Part shown: one piece after another, positions 25,578 through 35,676 of the stretch
Layout: every line of letters begins with the position of its first letter
How positions within the stretch are numbered: the stretch's first letter is position 1
Source: Posidoniimonas corsicana
GTDB taxonomy: Bacteria > Planctomycetota > Planctomycetia > Pirellulales > Lacipirellulaceae
Direction of reading: 5' to 3'
Length of the DNA stretch: 64,000 nucleotides
Assembly (NCBI RefSeq): GCF_007859765.1
Contig: NZ_SIHJ01000001.1
Span: 2,867,075-2,931,074, forward strand
Made by a program: the position numbers and the translations under genes
Notes under the pieces: model-generated
Seen by the model: only the letters and a program-made list of their open reading frames with translations
Told to the model about the DNA's origin: nothing
The model's database searches: none

Positions 25578-28500
25578 ATGCCAAGCGACGCGCCGCAGCC
25601 CGACCCCGCTCACGCCCGCATGCTCCGTGAGGTGATCGGCTACCTCAACTTCTCCGAGGGCGCGTCCGACCCCGCGTTCACCCGCAACATCAACACGCTG
25701 TTCGCGGCCGCCGAACGCGACGCCCCCGACGCCAAGCCGCTGGACACGCTGGTCGAGCGGCTCGAGGCCGCGATGCGCGACCTGAGCCAGGCGGACCCGG
25801 CCTTCGCCGACGTCACCCAGGCCGAGGCGGTGCTGCGGCTCTCGGCGGTCGACTTCCGGATCGCCTACCGCGAGTTTCACCGCGACCTGATGTGGCACCG
25901 CAGCCAACGCGAGCTGTGGCGGCCGTTCTTCCTGGTCCGCGTCATCGAGGCGGTGCTCGCGCAGGGCCCCCCGTGGGACGAGCACGACCGCATCGTCCGC
26001 GCCGCCCGCGACAAGCTGGACGACTACATCGGCTACCGCCCGGTCGCAACCCTGGAGTCCGAGGAGCGTCACGCGCCCTACCGGCACGAGTGGGTGCGGC
26101 CGATCCCGCTCTACGTGCCCGAGGTCGGCGCGTCGCACGGGCCGTACCAGGAGCTGATTGAGCAGACGCTCACGATCCTCCGCGAATCCGACCCGGCTCT
26201 GCTCCGCGACGCCTGGTTCGACCTCGACCTGATCGAGGAGCTGGCAGTCGACCCCCGGGCGTACGACTTCGACCACCCGGTCAATAAACGCCCCAACTAC
26301 CACTTCGGACAGTGGGACCCGGACCGCATCGATAACCGCGGCTACTACCGCCGGTTCGTGCTGCAGCCGATCGCGCTGGACGCGCTGCTGAGCCGCATCG
26401 AGCAGGGCGCCGGCGTCGAGGGTGGGCCGACCCGCGCCGAGCTGACGTTCGAGGCCGCCGCCGTGCTGGCCGGCACCATGCTGATGGCGTCGGGCACCAC
26501 CGGCAACTCGCCCAACTGCCACGGCTCGGAGGTGACGCTCTCGAACCTGATGCCGCACATCGCCGCGTACCGCGACCGCTTCTACATCGACCTGCTGGAA
26601 CGGGCCGCCGGCGAGCACGGCGACCGCTTGCGGGCCGAGGCGCAGCGGCTGCGGCAGCCGTTCGCCGGCGCGCGGCAGCACCTGAACCAGGAGCTGGCCC
26701 GCCGCCGCGCGGCCCAGCTGCAGCACGTGCACCTGGCGCAGCTGTTCGCACGGATGGGCTACCCGGAAGCCGCCGACCGCCAGGCCCGCACCGTACGCGT
26801 TGCGTCGGCGCGGATGCTCAGCCGCATCTACTGCCGGCTGACCGACGGCCACCACGACGTGGACAAGCGGCGGCTGGACAACGTCGCGAAGCAGCTGGAA
26901 GAGATCGAGGACCTGCTGCACCGCGGCATCGAGTGCGGCGCGCTGGTCGACCCCTGGTGCATCATCGGCTTCGGCGGCAACTACAGCCTGTTCCCGGCGC
27001 TCGAGAACACGGTGCACGACTACCGGGTCGACGAGCTGATCCGACTGGTCGAGCAGGTGCTCGACCTCTGCTCGCGGGCCTGGACCGAGGCGGCCGCCGT
27101 CGACGACTCGGCGCTGGAGGAGGTGTTCAGCGGCACGCTCACCCGCGTCGCGGACTGGTGGGACCAGTTCGGCTCCGCCGCCGTGAGCGACGTGCGTCGG
27201 CTCGTGGGCAAGGAGATCGAGGTCTCGACCAACCTGGTCGCCGGCGCCCTGAACGCCTGGCACAAGGCGGGCGCCGCCGCCGGCGACGTCGGCTTCTGGC
27301 GGATGTTCGTCGACCAGTTCGACACGCCCAAGGCGTTCCAGCTCGTCATCGAGGCGCTGCTCGACAAGGACGACCTGGTCTCGTCCCGGGCGTTGATGAT
27401 GCAGTGGGTCAGCCAGTGCGAGCTGACCCCCCTAGAGGACGGCGACGCCGCCTTCTACCCGCTGGTGCAGCGGTGGCTGCGGCTGGTCGAGAGCCGCGAG
27501 CGGTGCACCGGCGAGTCGCAGTGGCCGCTAGTGGTGAAGTTCTTCGAGCACCTCGAGGCCAGCGCCGAGCAGATCTGGCACGTGCCGGAGTTCGAGATCG
27601 GCGAGGAATGGGACGACGACTTTGACGACGAGCTCCTCGACAGCGACCTGATGGACGACAAGCTGGAGGGCGACGACGGCGAGGACTACGACGACTACGA
27701 TGAGGAAGACGAGGACGAGCTCGACAACCTGTTCGAAGCCGCCTGGGACGACGTCACCTTCCGCGACAGCGCCGACGACGGCGGCGACTCGTCGATCTTC
27801 GACCCCAGCCAGCTCGACACGCAGTACGAGCTAGAGGACGAGGCCGAACGCATCGCTGAGCGGCTGAACTTCCTCACCACCGTGGCGCGGCTCTGGAAGC
27901 ACACCGCGGTCGCCTGGGGCCCGCTCGGCCCGCGGGCCGGGGACCAGGACGGCGACCGCCGCGAGCGGCTGACCGCCTGGGAGCACGAGGCCACCAACCG
28001 CTACACGCAGCTCACCAGCCTGCTCGAGTCGGTCCACACACACCGCATCCCGCCCCCCCGCGGCACGCACGAATCGCTGGTGGAGTACGACCGCCGGCGG
28101 GTCATCAAGGACTCGCTGCTGGAGCAGATCATCACCACGTGCGTCGAGATGTCCGACGCCGGCCGCCTGCTCCGCGCCGCGGCCGGTCACGGCGACCTCG
28201 ACCCTGAGTCATCCGACATCGCGCGGACCATCGCCGTGCTGCGGGCCGTGCTGGGCGGCGACGCCGACAGCGTCCGCGCCTACTGGAGCGGCTTCTGCGA
28301 CTCGCTACTCAAGCAGGAGCTGCTCTACGTGCCGCTCGGCAAGGGCGGGGCGCCCGGCCGCATCGTCAAAGCCCGCGCGCTGCACCAGCTGATCTACGAC
28401 CTGCTGGCGTGGCTGCCGCGATTGGGCCTGGTGCGCGAGACCTGCCAGCTGCTAGACGTCGCCCAGCACATGGAGACCGAACACCCCGTCGGGCCCGGCG

Positions 28501-29594
28501 CGGTCACCGAGTACGACCGCCTGTTCGAGAACGGCTACCAGGCGGTGGTGCGGTGCCTGGTGGCGTCGGCCGACCGTTGGGACGACTCCGCGCCGCCATC
28601 GCTGGGGGGGTCGCGCACCTCCGACACGCTGCTGGTGCAGGCGCTGCAGGACCTGACGGAGTCGCAGCTCGCCCGCTGGCTGCGGCACAGCCGCACGGTC
28701 CGCTTGAGCGTCGTGGAGAAGCTCTCCGACCCGCGGGCCTGGGTGCGGTTCGTCGAGTTCGTTCAGCGTTACGGCGGCGACCTCTTCGATCAGCGATTCC
28801 TCAGCCTGGCGAACCTCCGCGCCATCCTGCACCAGGGCGTGGCGGTCTGGCTGTCGAACCTGGTGGAGGAGGACGAGGACCACGAGCTCCGCATCGTCGA
28901 CGAGCTGGGCAACGTGCTCCCCCGCGACGACGCCAACGAGCTGCTGACCCTCGCCATCGAGGCCGTTGTGGAGAACTACCGCGAGTACCGCGACTACAAC
29001 TCCACCACCACCCAGTCCGACAGTGGCGAGCTGCTGTACACGTTCGTCGACTTCATCCGCCTGCGGAACGGCTACGACCGCATCGCGTGGAACCTGAAGC
29101 CGGTGTTCTTGGCGCACAAAATCCTGGTGCGGCAGGACCGGCCGGCGGCCGCCGAGCTGTGGCGCCGCGCCGTGGCCGAGCGGACCTCCGAGGAGGCCGA
29201 CGCGCAGCTCCGCAAACTCGCCATGCTGTGCGAGCAGTACGGGATGCGGCTGCCGAGCATCGCCGAGCGGATCGCCGAGCGGTTCGTCAGGCCGCTCACC
29301 ATCGACCGGCTCCGCGGGCTGGTCCGCCCCGCCATGCAGGCGATGGCCGACCACGGCGAAGAAACCAACGCCGTGTTCGCCGTGATGGAGGACGAGATCG
29401 AGAGCCTGATGCAGGAGCCGTGCGGCGCGGGCCTCGACGTGCCCGACTGGGTCCACGCGATCGAACGCGAGGTGAGCGAGGTCCGCCAGCAACGCCGCGA
29501 CAACAACACCTCCGACGAGTCGTGGCGGCGGCTCGAGCAGGCCCAGCTCACCTGGGAAGAGCTGCAGCAGCAGCTGTCGGACGAATCGGAATAG
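25578..29594 (+). CDS. Large orphan protein with central acidic region
   Basis: 1338 residues with no signal peptide, no clear membrane helix and no motif I recognise; predicted to be largely alpha-helical and cytosolic. A strongly acidic stretch (about residues 670-750, rich in Asp/Glu, for example DDYDEEDEDELDNLFEAA) divides it into two halves. The codon bias is that of its neighbours and the frame is uninterrupted, so it is a real gene. ATG 25578 follows an in-frame TTG; there is no strong ribosome-binding site. Possibly a planctomycete-specific scaffold; function unknown. Confidence 0.8.
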   Translation: MPSDAPQPDPAHARMLREVIGYLNFSEGASDPAFTRNINTLFAAAERDAPDAKPLDTLVERLEAAMRDLSQADPAFADVTQAEAVLRLSAVDFRIAYREFHRDLMWHRSQRELWRPFFLVRVIEAVLAQGPPWDEHDRIVRAARDKLDDYIGYRPVATLESEERHAPYRHEWVRPIPLYVPEVGASHGPYQELIEQTLTILRESDPALLRDAWFDLDLIEELAVDPRAYDFDHPVNKRPNYHFGQWDPDRIDNRGYYRRFVLQPIALDALLSRIEQGAGVEGGPTRAELTFEAAAVLAGTMLMASGTTGNSPNCHGSEVTLSNLMPHIAAYRDRFYIDLLERAAGEHGDRLRAEAQRLRQPFAGARQHLNQELARRRAAQLQHVHLAQLFARMGYPEAADRQARTVRVASARMLSRIYCRLTDGHHDVDKRRLDNVAKQLEEIEDLLHRGIECGALVDPWCIIGFGGNYSLFPALENTVHDYRVDELIRLVEQVLDLCSRAWTEAAAVDDSALEEVFSGTLTRVADWWDQFGSAAVSDVRRLVGKEIEVSTNLVAGALNAWHKAGAAAGDVGFWRMFVDQFDTPKAFQLVIEALLDKDDLVSSRALMMQWVSQCELTPLEDGDAAFYPLVQRWLRLVESRERCTGESQWPLVVKFFEHLEASAEQIWHVPEFEIGEEWDDDFDDELLDSDLMDDKLEGDDGEDYDDYDEEDEDELDNLFEAAWDDVTFRDSADDGGDSSIFDPSQLDTQYELEDEAERIAERLNFLTTVARLWKHTAVAWGPLGPRAGDQDGDRRERLTAWEHEATNRYTQLTSLLESVHTHRIPPPRGTHESLVEYDRRRVIKDSLLEQIITTCVEMSDAGRLLRAAAGHGDLDPESSDIARTIAVLRAVLGGDADSVRAYWSGFCDSLLKQELLYVPLGKGGAPGRIVKARALHQLIYDLLAWLPRLGLVRETCQLLDVAQHMETEHPVGPGAVTEYDRLFENGYQAVVRCLVASADRWDDSAPPSLGGSRTSDTLLVQALQDLTESQLARWLRHSRTVRLSVVEKLSDPRAWVRFVEFVQRYGGDLFDQRFLSLANLRAILHQGVAVWLSNLVEEDEDHELRIVDELGNVLPRDDANELLTLAIEAVVENYREYRDYNSTTTQSDSGELLYTFVDFIRLRNGYDRIAWNLKPVFLAHKILVRQDRPAAAELWRRAVAERTSEEADAQLRKLAMLCEQYGMRLPSIAERIAERFVRPLTIDRLRGLVRPAMQAMADHGEETNAVFAVMEDEIESLMQEPCGAGLDVPDWVHAIEREVSEVRQQRRDNNTSDESWRRLEQAQLTWEELQQQLSDESE

Positions 29595-29750
29595 AACCGA
29601 CGTCGCACCGAGTGCCTCGCCTTCTCCGCGCTCCCATGCGAGTTGGTTTGCCTGCGAGCCGCTCTCAGGCTGCAAGCTGCTAGCACCCGCCGCCCCGCGC
29701 TCTTTGCGAACATCGGCTCAAGTCCCCGCGTAATAGAGTTCCCGCACCGA

Positions 29751-29772
29751 ACGCCGGACGCTCGTCCGGCGT
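29751..29772. promoter_or_regulatory. Perfect hairpin in the leader of the gene at 29814
   Basis: ACGCCGGACG (29751-29760) and CGTCCGGCGT (29763-29772) form a perfect 10-bp stem with a 2-nt loop, 41 nt before ATG 29814. The CATTTCGCTT that follows is not a good T-tract, so it may be either a terminator for the upstream gene or a 5' leader structure. Confidence 0.5.
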
Positions 29773-29813
29773 CATTTCGCTTGGAGGCGTTTCACGGGAA
29801 CGGAGGACATTCG

Positions 29814-30704
29814 ATGCAAGCGGGCAAGAGATCCCTCGTGGGGACTAGGGTCACCCCCCTGCAGTTGTGGGCCAACGGGCTCATCGTCATTCTCACGCTA
29901 GCGCTGCTGGCGACCGAGTCGCGCGGCAGCGACATTATCGGCCTCGGGGGTGAACTGCCGGTGCTGGAGTTCGACGTGCCGGCCGCCATCACCTGCCGCG
30001 ACGTCACCCCCGCCGACTACCGGCCCGTCAACGCTGGCGATCGGCTGCTGGAAGTGCGGGTGCCGGTGTCGGTGGTCGTATTAAAGGGGGACGTGCACCG
30101 GGTCCGCGAGGTGATCGTCGAGATCGACGGGGCGGAGGCCGGACTCCGCGTGCACGACTTCGCGCCGGACACCCACTTAGCCAGCGAGCAGGCCAAAGAC
30201 TTTGAGGTCAAGCGTACCGAGGAGCACCGCGAGGGGATCGACGCGTCGCTCGGCGGCGCGTTCCCGATCGCCGGCGCCACGGCGCACGTGACTCCGTCGG
30301 TCACCGCGGGCAAGTCAACCCTCACCACCTCGACCGTCACCGAGACCCGCCTCGCCCCCAAGCAGGCGGTGTTGGTCAGCGGCGCCGTGAACCGGCGGCA
30401 GGGCGTCTACTTCAAGCTGCGGCAGTCGTCGCAGACCACGCTGGAGGGAGAGCACGAGCTGAGCGTCACGTTCGTCGCGCCCGCCGACTGGGCCGGCGGC
30501 GACCTGCAGGTGGAGTGCGTCGGCCGCGGCGAGAAAAAGTGGCTGTTCGTCAAACAGCGGAAGGTCTGGAACAGCACCCGCACGCCGATCGAGCTGCGTC
30601 TGGCGCGGCACACGGTGGCCAAGCCGCCGCGGGCGCCGGACTGCGAGTGCTGCTGCAACGAGGAGCCGGCCGGCGAGACGCCTGACGCGCAGCAGGCTCC
30701 TTAG
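29814..30704 (+). CDS. Hypothetical exported protein
   Basis: 296 residues. ATG 29814 has GGAGG at 29802-29806, 7 nt upstream, and gives an N-terminal hydrophobic helix (about residues 20-38, ending ATESRGS) that is a signal peptide or anchor. The mature part is beta-rich with no recognised domain; a cluster of cysteines (CECCCNEEP) lies near the C-terminus, which ends in a Gln/Ala/Pro tail. Possibly a surface protein stabilised by disulfides or lipid-free metal binding; this is inference only. Confidence 0.7.
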   Translation: MQAGKRSLVGTRVTPLQLWANGLIVILTLALLATESRGSDIIGLGGELPVLEFDVPAAITCRDVTPADYRPVNAGDRLLEVRVPVSVVVLKGDVHRVREVIVEIDGAEAGLRVHDFAPDTHLASEQAKDFEVKRTEEHREGIDASLGGAFPIAGATAHVTPSVTAGKSTLTTSTVTETRLAPKQAVLVSGAVNRRQGVYFKLRQSSQTTLEGEHELSVTFVAPADWAGGDLQVECVGRGEKKWLFVKQRKVWNSTRTPIELRLARHTVAKPPRAPDCECCCNEEPAGETPDAQQAP

Positions 30705-30822
30705 GGCGGCGCGCAACGCCTTCGCAAGCCGCCGTGGCTAACGCGGAGCTGGGGCGGACGCGGCTGCTCGGGGACTGCGGCGTCCGCCGCGGGCGGCCGA
30801 GAGCGGCCGCCCTGGCGAGAGA

Positions 30823-30912
30823 TTACTTCTTGCGGTGACGGATCTTGGCCCGCATGCGACGCTTCTTGCGGCCAAGCTTCCGACGACCCTTGCCTGATTT
30901 CTTCGTACCCAA
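30823..30912 (-). CDS. Very small basic protein (29 residues)
   Basis: TTG start at 30912 preceded by GGGAG about 9 nt upstream; the product begins MGTKKSGKGRRKLGRKK and ends with RMRAKIRHRKK. Sixteen of 29 residues are Lys or Arg. The composition and the KKRRMRAKIRHRKK end recall tiny ribosomal or AURKAIP1/COX24-like proteins, which bind rRNA, but no named family is a secure match. Its frame differs from the longer antisense-looking frame over the same DNA. It lies 195 nt downstream of ychF on the same strand. Confidence 0.55.
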   Translation of the reverse strand: MGTKKSGKGRRKLGRKKRRMRAKIRHRKK

Positions 30913-31107
30913 CGAACGACTCCCAGAACTCGCGGGCGGCCCCCGTGGTGTGTACCCGCGGCCGCGTGTGTGAATGGACTGACCGCTCCCTGCGGGAGGG
31001 GGAATCGCGGATTCTATCCCAAAATCCCCCCCGGCGACAAGCGGCCTGGGCGGGGGCTCCGGCGATCGGGCAGGGCAGGGCGGCCTCCCTGGCGGCGGGC
31101 CGGCGGC

Positions 31108-32199
31108 CTACACGTTGAACAGGAAATGGCAGATATCGCCGTCTTTGAGCACGTATTCCTTGCCCTCCACCCGCAGCTTCCCGGCCTCGCGGATCGCCTT
31201 TTCGCTCTTGAGTTCCATCAGATCCGCCAGCGAAAACACCTCCGCGCGGATGAACCCCCGCTCGAAGTCGGTGTGGATCACGCCGGCCCCCTGGGGCGCC
31301 GTCGCGCCGATCGGCACCGTCCACGCGCGGACCTCTTTCTCTCCCGCGGTGAAGTAGCTCTGCAGCCCCAGCAGCTGGTAGATGCCCCGCGCCAGCACCG
31401 CCAGCGCCGGCTCTTCCAGGCCGACGCTCTCCAGCATCTCGGCCCGGTCCTCCTCATCCAGCTCGATCAGCTCACTCTCCAACCGGGCGCAGACGGCTAC
31501 CACCTCGCCCCCCTCGGCGGCGGCCCGCTCGCGGACCTTCTGCACCAGCGGCCCCTGGCCCTCCAGGTCGTCCTCCTCGACGTTGGCCACGTACAGCACC
31601 CGCTTGGCGGTCAGCAGCTGGAGCATGGCAAACTCTTTGCGGTCGGCCGGGTCGTCCAGCTGCAGCCCGCGGACGGGCTGGCCGTCGTCCAGCAACGCCT
31701 TGCACTGCTCCAGCAGCGCGACGCGGCGTTTGGCGTCCTTGTCGCCGGTGCGGGCGGTGCGTTTCGCCTTGTCGGCCATCTGGTCGACCGACTGCAGGTC
31801 GGCCAGCATCAGTTCAGTGTCGATGGTCTCGATGTCGCGGATCGGGTCGACCGACCCGTCTACGTGGGTGATGTCGCCGTCCTCGAAGCAGCGGACCACG
31901 TGCACGATGGCGTCCACGTTGCGGATGTGCGACAGGAACTTGTTGCCCAGGCCCTCGCCCTCGGACGCCCCGCGGACGATGCCGGCGATGTCCACCAGCT
32001 GGAGGATGGCCGGGATGACCTTCTGCGTGGGGATGAAGCCCTGGATGGTGTCCAGCCGCGGGTCCGGCACCGCCACGGCGCCCACGTTCGGCTCGATCGT
32101 GCAGAACGGGTAGTTCTCGCTCGCGATGCCGGCGGCCGTCAGCGCGTTGAACAGGGTGCTCTTGCCGACGTTCGGCAGACCAACGATTCCGGCTTCCAT
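31108..32199 (-). CDS. ychF: Redox-regulated ATPase/GTPase YchF (Ola1 family)
   Basis: 363 residues, the family's usual length. The P-loop GLPNVGKST (7-15), [36 protein letters not shown] and the C-terminal TGS domain (about 278-361, [20 protein letters not shown]) are all present. YchF/Ola1 binds ribosomes and, unlike most Obg-like proteins, prefers ATP. ATG 32199 is followed directly by the family's conserved start. Confidence 0.97.
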   Translation of the reverse strand: MEAGIVGLPNVGKSTLFNALTAAGIASENYPFCTIEPNVGAVAVPDPRLDTIQGFIPTQKVIPAILQLVDIAGIVRGASEGEGLGNKFLSHIRNVDAIVHVVRCFEDGDITHVDGSVDPIRDIETIDTELMLADLQSVDQMADKAKRTARTGDKDAKRRVALLEQCKALLDDGQPVRGLQLDDPADRKEFAMLQLLTAKRVLYVANVEEDDLEGQGPLVQKVRERAAAEGGEVVAVCARLESELIELDEEDRAEMLESVGLEEPALAVLARGIYQLLGLQSYFTAGEKEVRAWTVPIGATAPQGAGVIHTDFERGFIRAEVFSLADLMELKSEKAIREAGKLRVEGKEYVLKDGDICHFLFNV

Positions 32200-32423
32200 C
32201 TCTCGGTGCTTCCTGAATCCTGGGGCGGGGAGCCCAATCGGGCGGGTAAGCCGAGGATTCTAGAACACCCGCCCTGCCCGCGTAAGCCGCGCGGCCGGGC
32301 GGGGTGGCGGGCGGGGGCAAAAATGCCGTAGTCTGGCGGTCAGCGGACCGCAATAATAAGCGCTACGCATTGACCAACTCCCCCAACCTGCCGAAGCGGC
32401 GCTTCGGAGAAAGGAGACGCGGC

Positions 32424-34139
32424 ATGGCCACCCGGACGGCTGCGCTCGCCCTCATACTCACCCTGGTCTTGGCCCCCTTCGCTCCCGCTCAGGACGCGGT
32501 CGAAACGCCGCCGTCGAACCCCGGCCAGGCCGACCTGGACCAGGCGATTGAGCTGAAGATCAACGCCACGGACCTGAACGAGCTGAACAAGGTTATCGAG
32601 CTGCTCGACTCGGCGCTCGACAAGGGCCTGGACGACGACAACACCGGCTTCGCCAAAGAGATGCTGGTCGGCGCCCTGTTGCAGCGGGCCACCTCCATCA
32701 GCGGGGTGCTGCTGAAGCAGGCCTCGGGCGACCCGCGCCGCAACCCGCAGTGGCTGCAGCTGCGGATGATGGCCCTCACCGACCTCAACCGGATTGTCGG
32801 GCTGGACGACAAGCAGATCGACGCGTACCTGCTGCTGGGCCGGCTGCACTCGATGCCGCGCCCGCTGGGCGACCCGGTCGCCGCCCGCGACGCGCTGACC
32901 AAGGTCATCGATGCGCAGGACGTCGAGCCCGCCAAGCTGGCCCAGGCCTACGCCCTGCGCGGCGTCACCCGCAGCGACGCGGGCGACCGCCTGGCCGACC
33001 TGAACAAGGCGATCGAGCTGGAGTCCGAAAAAGTCGAGTACCTGGTGCTGCGGGCCCGCCAGCTGCACGCCGCCGAGCAGACCGAGCAGGCCCTGGAGGA
33101 CGTCAACACGGCGCTTGAGCTAGACACCGAGAACCCCGCCATCCACCAGCTCAAGGCGTTGCTGCTGATTGGGCAGGAGAAGCTCGACGAGGCGATGGAG
33201 AGCTTCGACAAGGCTGCCGAGCTGGCGCCGGAAGACATCTCGTCCTACCAGCTGCGGAGCCAGCTGTTCGAGAAGATGGGCGACACCGAGCACGCGCTGG
33301 AGCAGATCGAACGCGCCATCGAGATGAAGCCAGAGAATCTGGGCGCGCGGCTGCTGAAGGTCAACCTGCTGATCAAGGCCCAGAAGTACGAGGACGCGCT
33401 GGCCGGCGTTGACGAGCTGTTGGAGATCCAGCCCGGCATGGTCCAGGCGTTGATGATCCGCGCGCAGCTGCTCGAGCAGCTCGAACGCGACGACGAGGCC
33501 CTCGCCGTGCTGGAGAAGCTGGCCGAGGCGCTGCCCAACCAGCCCGAGGTGCACCTGCAGCTCGCCGCCCACTACATGGACAACCAGCGGCCCTCCCGCG
33601 CAATCGACGAGCTGACCAAGGTGCTCAGCGTGGCCCCCGACAACCAGATGGCCCTCCGTCTGCGGGGCGACATGTATCTGTCGGTCGGCAAGCACAAGGA
33701 GGCGCTCGACGACTTCGCCCGCGCCTACGAGCAGACCCCCGACGACTCCGGCCTGCTGAACAACTTCGCGTGGACGCTGGCCACGAGCCCGGTCGACGAG
33801 CTCCGCAACGGCGAGCGGGCTATCGAGCTGGCCAAGCGGGCCTGCGAGGTGACCGACTACAAGCAGCCGCACATCCTCAGCACGCTGGCGGCCGCCTACG
33901 CCGAGACCGGCGACTTCGAGTCCGCCATCGACTGGTCGACCAAGGCCGTGCAGATGTCCGAGGAGGACGGCCCCAGCAGCATGACCGAGGCCCTCAGCAA
34001 GGAGCTGGCCAGCTACATGGCCGGCAAGCCGTGGCGCGAGCTGCAGCAGGAGGAGGACCTCGACCCGCTGACCGACGAGCTCCCGGAGAAGGAAGACGCG
34101 GCCGACGAACCCGCGCCCGCGCGGTCGCTCGACTTCTAG
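32424..34139 (+). CDS. Exported TPR protein
   Basis: 571 residues. ATG 32424 has AAGGAG at 32411-32416 and opens a signal peptide (about 1-23, ending PFAPAQ). The rest is a near-continuous array of TPR units (at least eight, for example ALEDVNTALELDTENPAIH and AIDELTKVLSVAPDNQMAL), ending with an acidic tail. Likely a periplasmic protein-interaction scaffold. The next two genes (DUF3302, HlyD) follow on the same strand, 28 nt on. Confidence 0.85.
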   Translation: MATRTAALALILTLVLAPFAPAQDAVETPPSNPGQADLDQAIELKINATDLNELNKVIELLDSALDKGLDDDNTGFAKEMLVGALLQRATSISGVLLKQASGDPRRNPQWLQLRMMALTDLNRIVGLDDKQIDAYLLLGRLHSMPRPLGDPVAARDALTKVIDAQDVEPAKLAQAYALRGVTRSDAGDRLADLNKAIELESEKVEYLVLRARQLHAAEQTEQALEDVNTALELDTENPAIHQLKALLLIGQEKLDEAMESFDKAAELAPEDISSYQLRSQLFEKMGDTEHALEQIERAIEMKPENLGARLLKVNLLIKAQKYEDALAGVDELLEIQPGMVQALMIRAQLLEQLERDDEALAVLEKLAEALPNQPEVHLQLAAHYMDNQRPSRAIDELTKVLSVAPDNQMALRLRGDMYLSVGKHKEALDDFARAYEQTPDDSGLLNNFAWTLATSPVDELRNGERAIELAKRACEVTDYKQPHILSTLAAAYAETGDFESAIDWSTKAVQMSEEDGPSSMTEALSKELASYMAGKPWRELQQEEDLDPLTDELPEKEDAADEPAPARSLDF

Positions 34140-34167
34140 CCGCCGCCTACGGAACCCCCGGACACAG

Positions 34168-34512
34168 ATGCCCGACGGCGCCACCTACTTCGCCTGGTTT
34201 ATCCTCACGCTGCTTGCGGGGGTCGCCGTCGGGCTGATCGTGTGGCTCGGCTCGCTGCCGGGTGCGATCGCCGCGCGGCGCAACCACCCGCAGGCCGACG
34301 CCATCAACGCCCTCAGCTGGTTCGGCCTGCTGCTGGGCGGGTTGGGCTGGGTATTAGCGTTCGTGTGGGCCCTCTACCGCCCCGCGGGCGGCGCGGCAGC
34401 AGACCCCGACGCCCTCTCGCGTCTGCGGGGCGAGACCGACGCGCTCAAGCAGCGCGTGGCCGAGCTCGAGAGCCGCCTGGCGGAGCAGAACAAAGGGGGG
34501 CCCGCGCCGTGA
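34168..34512 (+). CDS. DUF3302 (YiaW/YibI-like) inner-membrane protein
   Basis: 114 residues with two hydrophobic helices (about 7-28 and 48-69) and a C-terminal coiled coil (about 80-105). The segment between the helices, PGAIAARRNHPQADAINAL, and the following LAFVWALYRP match DUF3302 proteins such as E. coli YiaW, which are encoded next to a HlyD-type partner (YiaV), as here. Its stop overlaps the GTG of the HlyD gene (GTGA), indicating translational coupling. Confidence 0.75.
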   Translation: MPDGATYFAWFILTLLAGVAVGLIVWLGSLPGAIAARRNHPQADAINALSWFGLLLGGLGWVLAFVWALYRPAGGAAADPDALSRLRGETDALKQRVAELESRLAEQNKGGPAP

Positions 34513-35633
34513 TCGCCATTGTGACGCTCTGCTACATCACGCTGATCATCGTCATCTACAAGGTGCTGAAGATCCGCCCGAACCCCAAGAACGTCGCCGC
34601 GATGGTGGTGCTGGGCGTGGGGATGATCGGGGCGATCGTGATCTTCTGGAAGTTCTCCTCGCCGATGTCGGGGCGCGCGGTGGTGGGCAGGTACACGGTG
34701 TCGCTGGTGCCCCAGGTGAAGGGGCCCATCACCAAGATCCACGCCGAGCCCAACACGCCGCTCAAGGGCGGCCAGGACATCCTGTTTCAGATCCAGCGGG
34801 ACACGTTCCAGAACATGGTGGACCAGCTGACCGAGTCGCTGCGCGCCGCGCGCAAGAGCGTGGACCAGCTCGCCGCCGCCGCCATCGGCGCCGAGTCCGC
34901 CGTGAAGAAGGCCGACGCCAGCCGCGCCGCGGCCGCCGCCGAGCTGTCGGTCGCGCAGGAGACCGCCAAGCAGAACGCCGACGCAATCAGCGAGCTGCAG
35001 CTGCAGGAGTTGACGCAGAAGCTCAACGCCGCAGACGCCGCCGTCGAGCAGGCCCAGGCGGTGCTGGTGCAGGCCAAGATCGGCCAGCAGGCGGGCGAGA
35101 GCACCGCCAAGAGCCTCGAGTCCCAGCTCGCCAACGCGCAGTTCGACCTCGACCAGACGACCGTCTACGCGCCGGCGGACGGGTTCGTCACCAACTGGAC
35201 GGTCCGCGAGGGCGCCATGGCGGTTCCGCTGCCGCTGTCGCCGATGGGCACGTTCGTCGACACCAGCCGCACCGTGGTGGTCGCCAGCTTCCCGCAGAAC
35301 ATCCTGAAGAACGTCCAGCCCGGTGACCGCGCCGAGCTGGCCTTCAAGGCCCGCCCCGGCGTGGTGCTGCCCGCCGAGGTCGAGACCATCATCCCCGCCA
35401 CGGGCGAGGGGCAGTTTACCGTCAGCGGCACCCTGCCATCGGCGGCCAGCATCGGCTCGCAGGGGATGCTGGCGGTCAAGTTCCGCCTGGACGATCAGCA
35501 GGCAGCCGACGAACTGCCGATGGGGGCCGCCGGCGTGGCGGCCATCTATACCCAGACCGGCAAGCCATTCCAGATGATCAGCAAGGTCACGGTCCGCATG
35601 AAGGCGTGGCTGTACTACCTGCTGCCGTTTTAG
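34509..35633 (+). CDS. HlyD-family membrane-fusion protein (YiaV/YibH-like)
   Basis: 374 residues from GTG 34509, overlapping the preceding stop by 3 nt. Two hydrophobic helices occupy residues about 1-18 and 30-48, followed by barrel-sandwich/lipoyl halves (VSLVPQVKGPITKI... and TTVYAPADGFVTNWTVREG) separated by a long coiled coil rich in Ala and Gln (about residues 105-215). HlyD proteins bridge an inner-membrane pump to an outer-membrane channel. The DUF3302 partner and the convergent NodT-type factor at 35677 suggest a local efflux or envelope-transport module, but no pump gene is present. Confidence 0.85.
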   Translation: MIAIVTLCYITLIIVIYKVLKIRPNPKNVAAMVVLGVGMIGAIVIFWKFSSPMSGRAVVGRYTVSLVPQVKGPITKIHAEPNTPLKGGQDILFQIQRDTFQNMVDQLTESLRAARKSVDQLAAAAIGAESAVKKADASRAAAAAELSVAQETAKQNADAISELQLQELTQKLNAADAAVEQAQAVLVQAKIGQQAGESTAKSLESQLANAQFDLDQTTVYAPADGFVTNWTVREGAMAVPLPLSPMGTFVDTSRTVVVASFPQNILKNVQPGDRAELAFKARPGVVLPAEVETIIPATGEGQFTVSGTLPSAASIGSQGMLAVKFRLDDQQAADELPMGAAGVAAIYTQTGKPFQMISKVTVRMKAWLYYLLPF

Positions 35634-35676
35634 AGCGACGTCCTAAGCAGACGATTCGGCCCACGGGACGCCGCGG

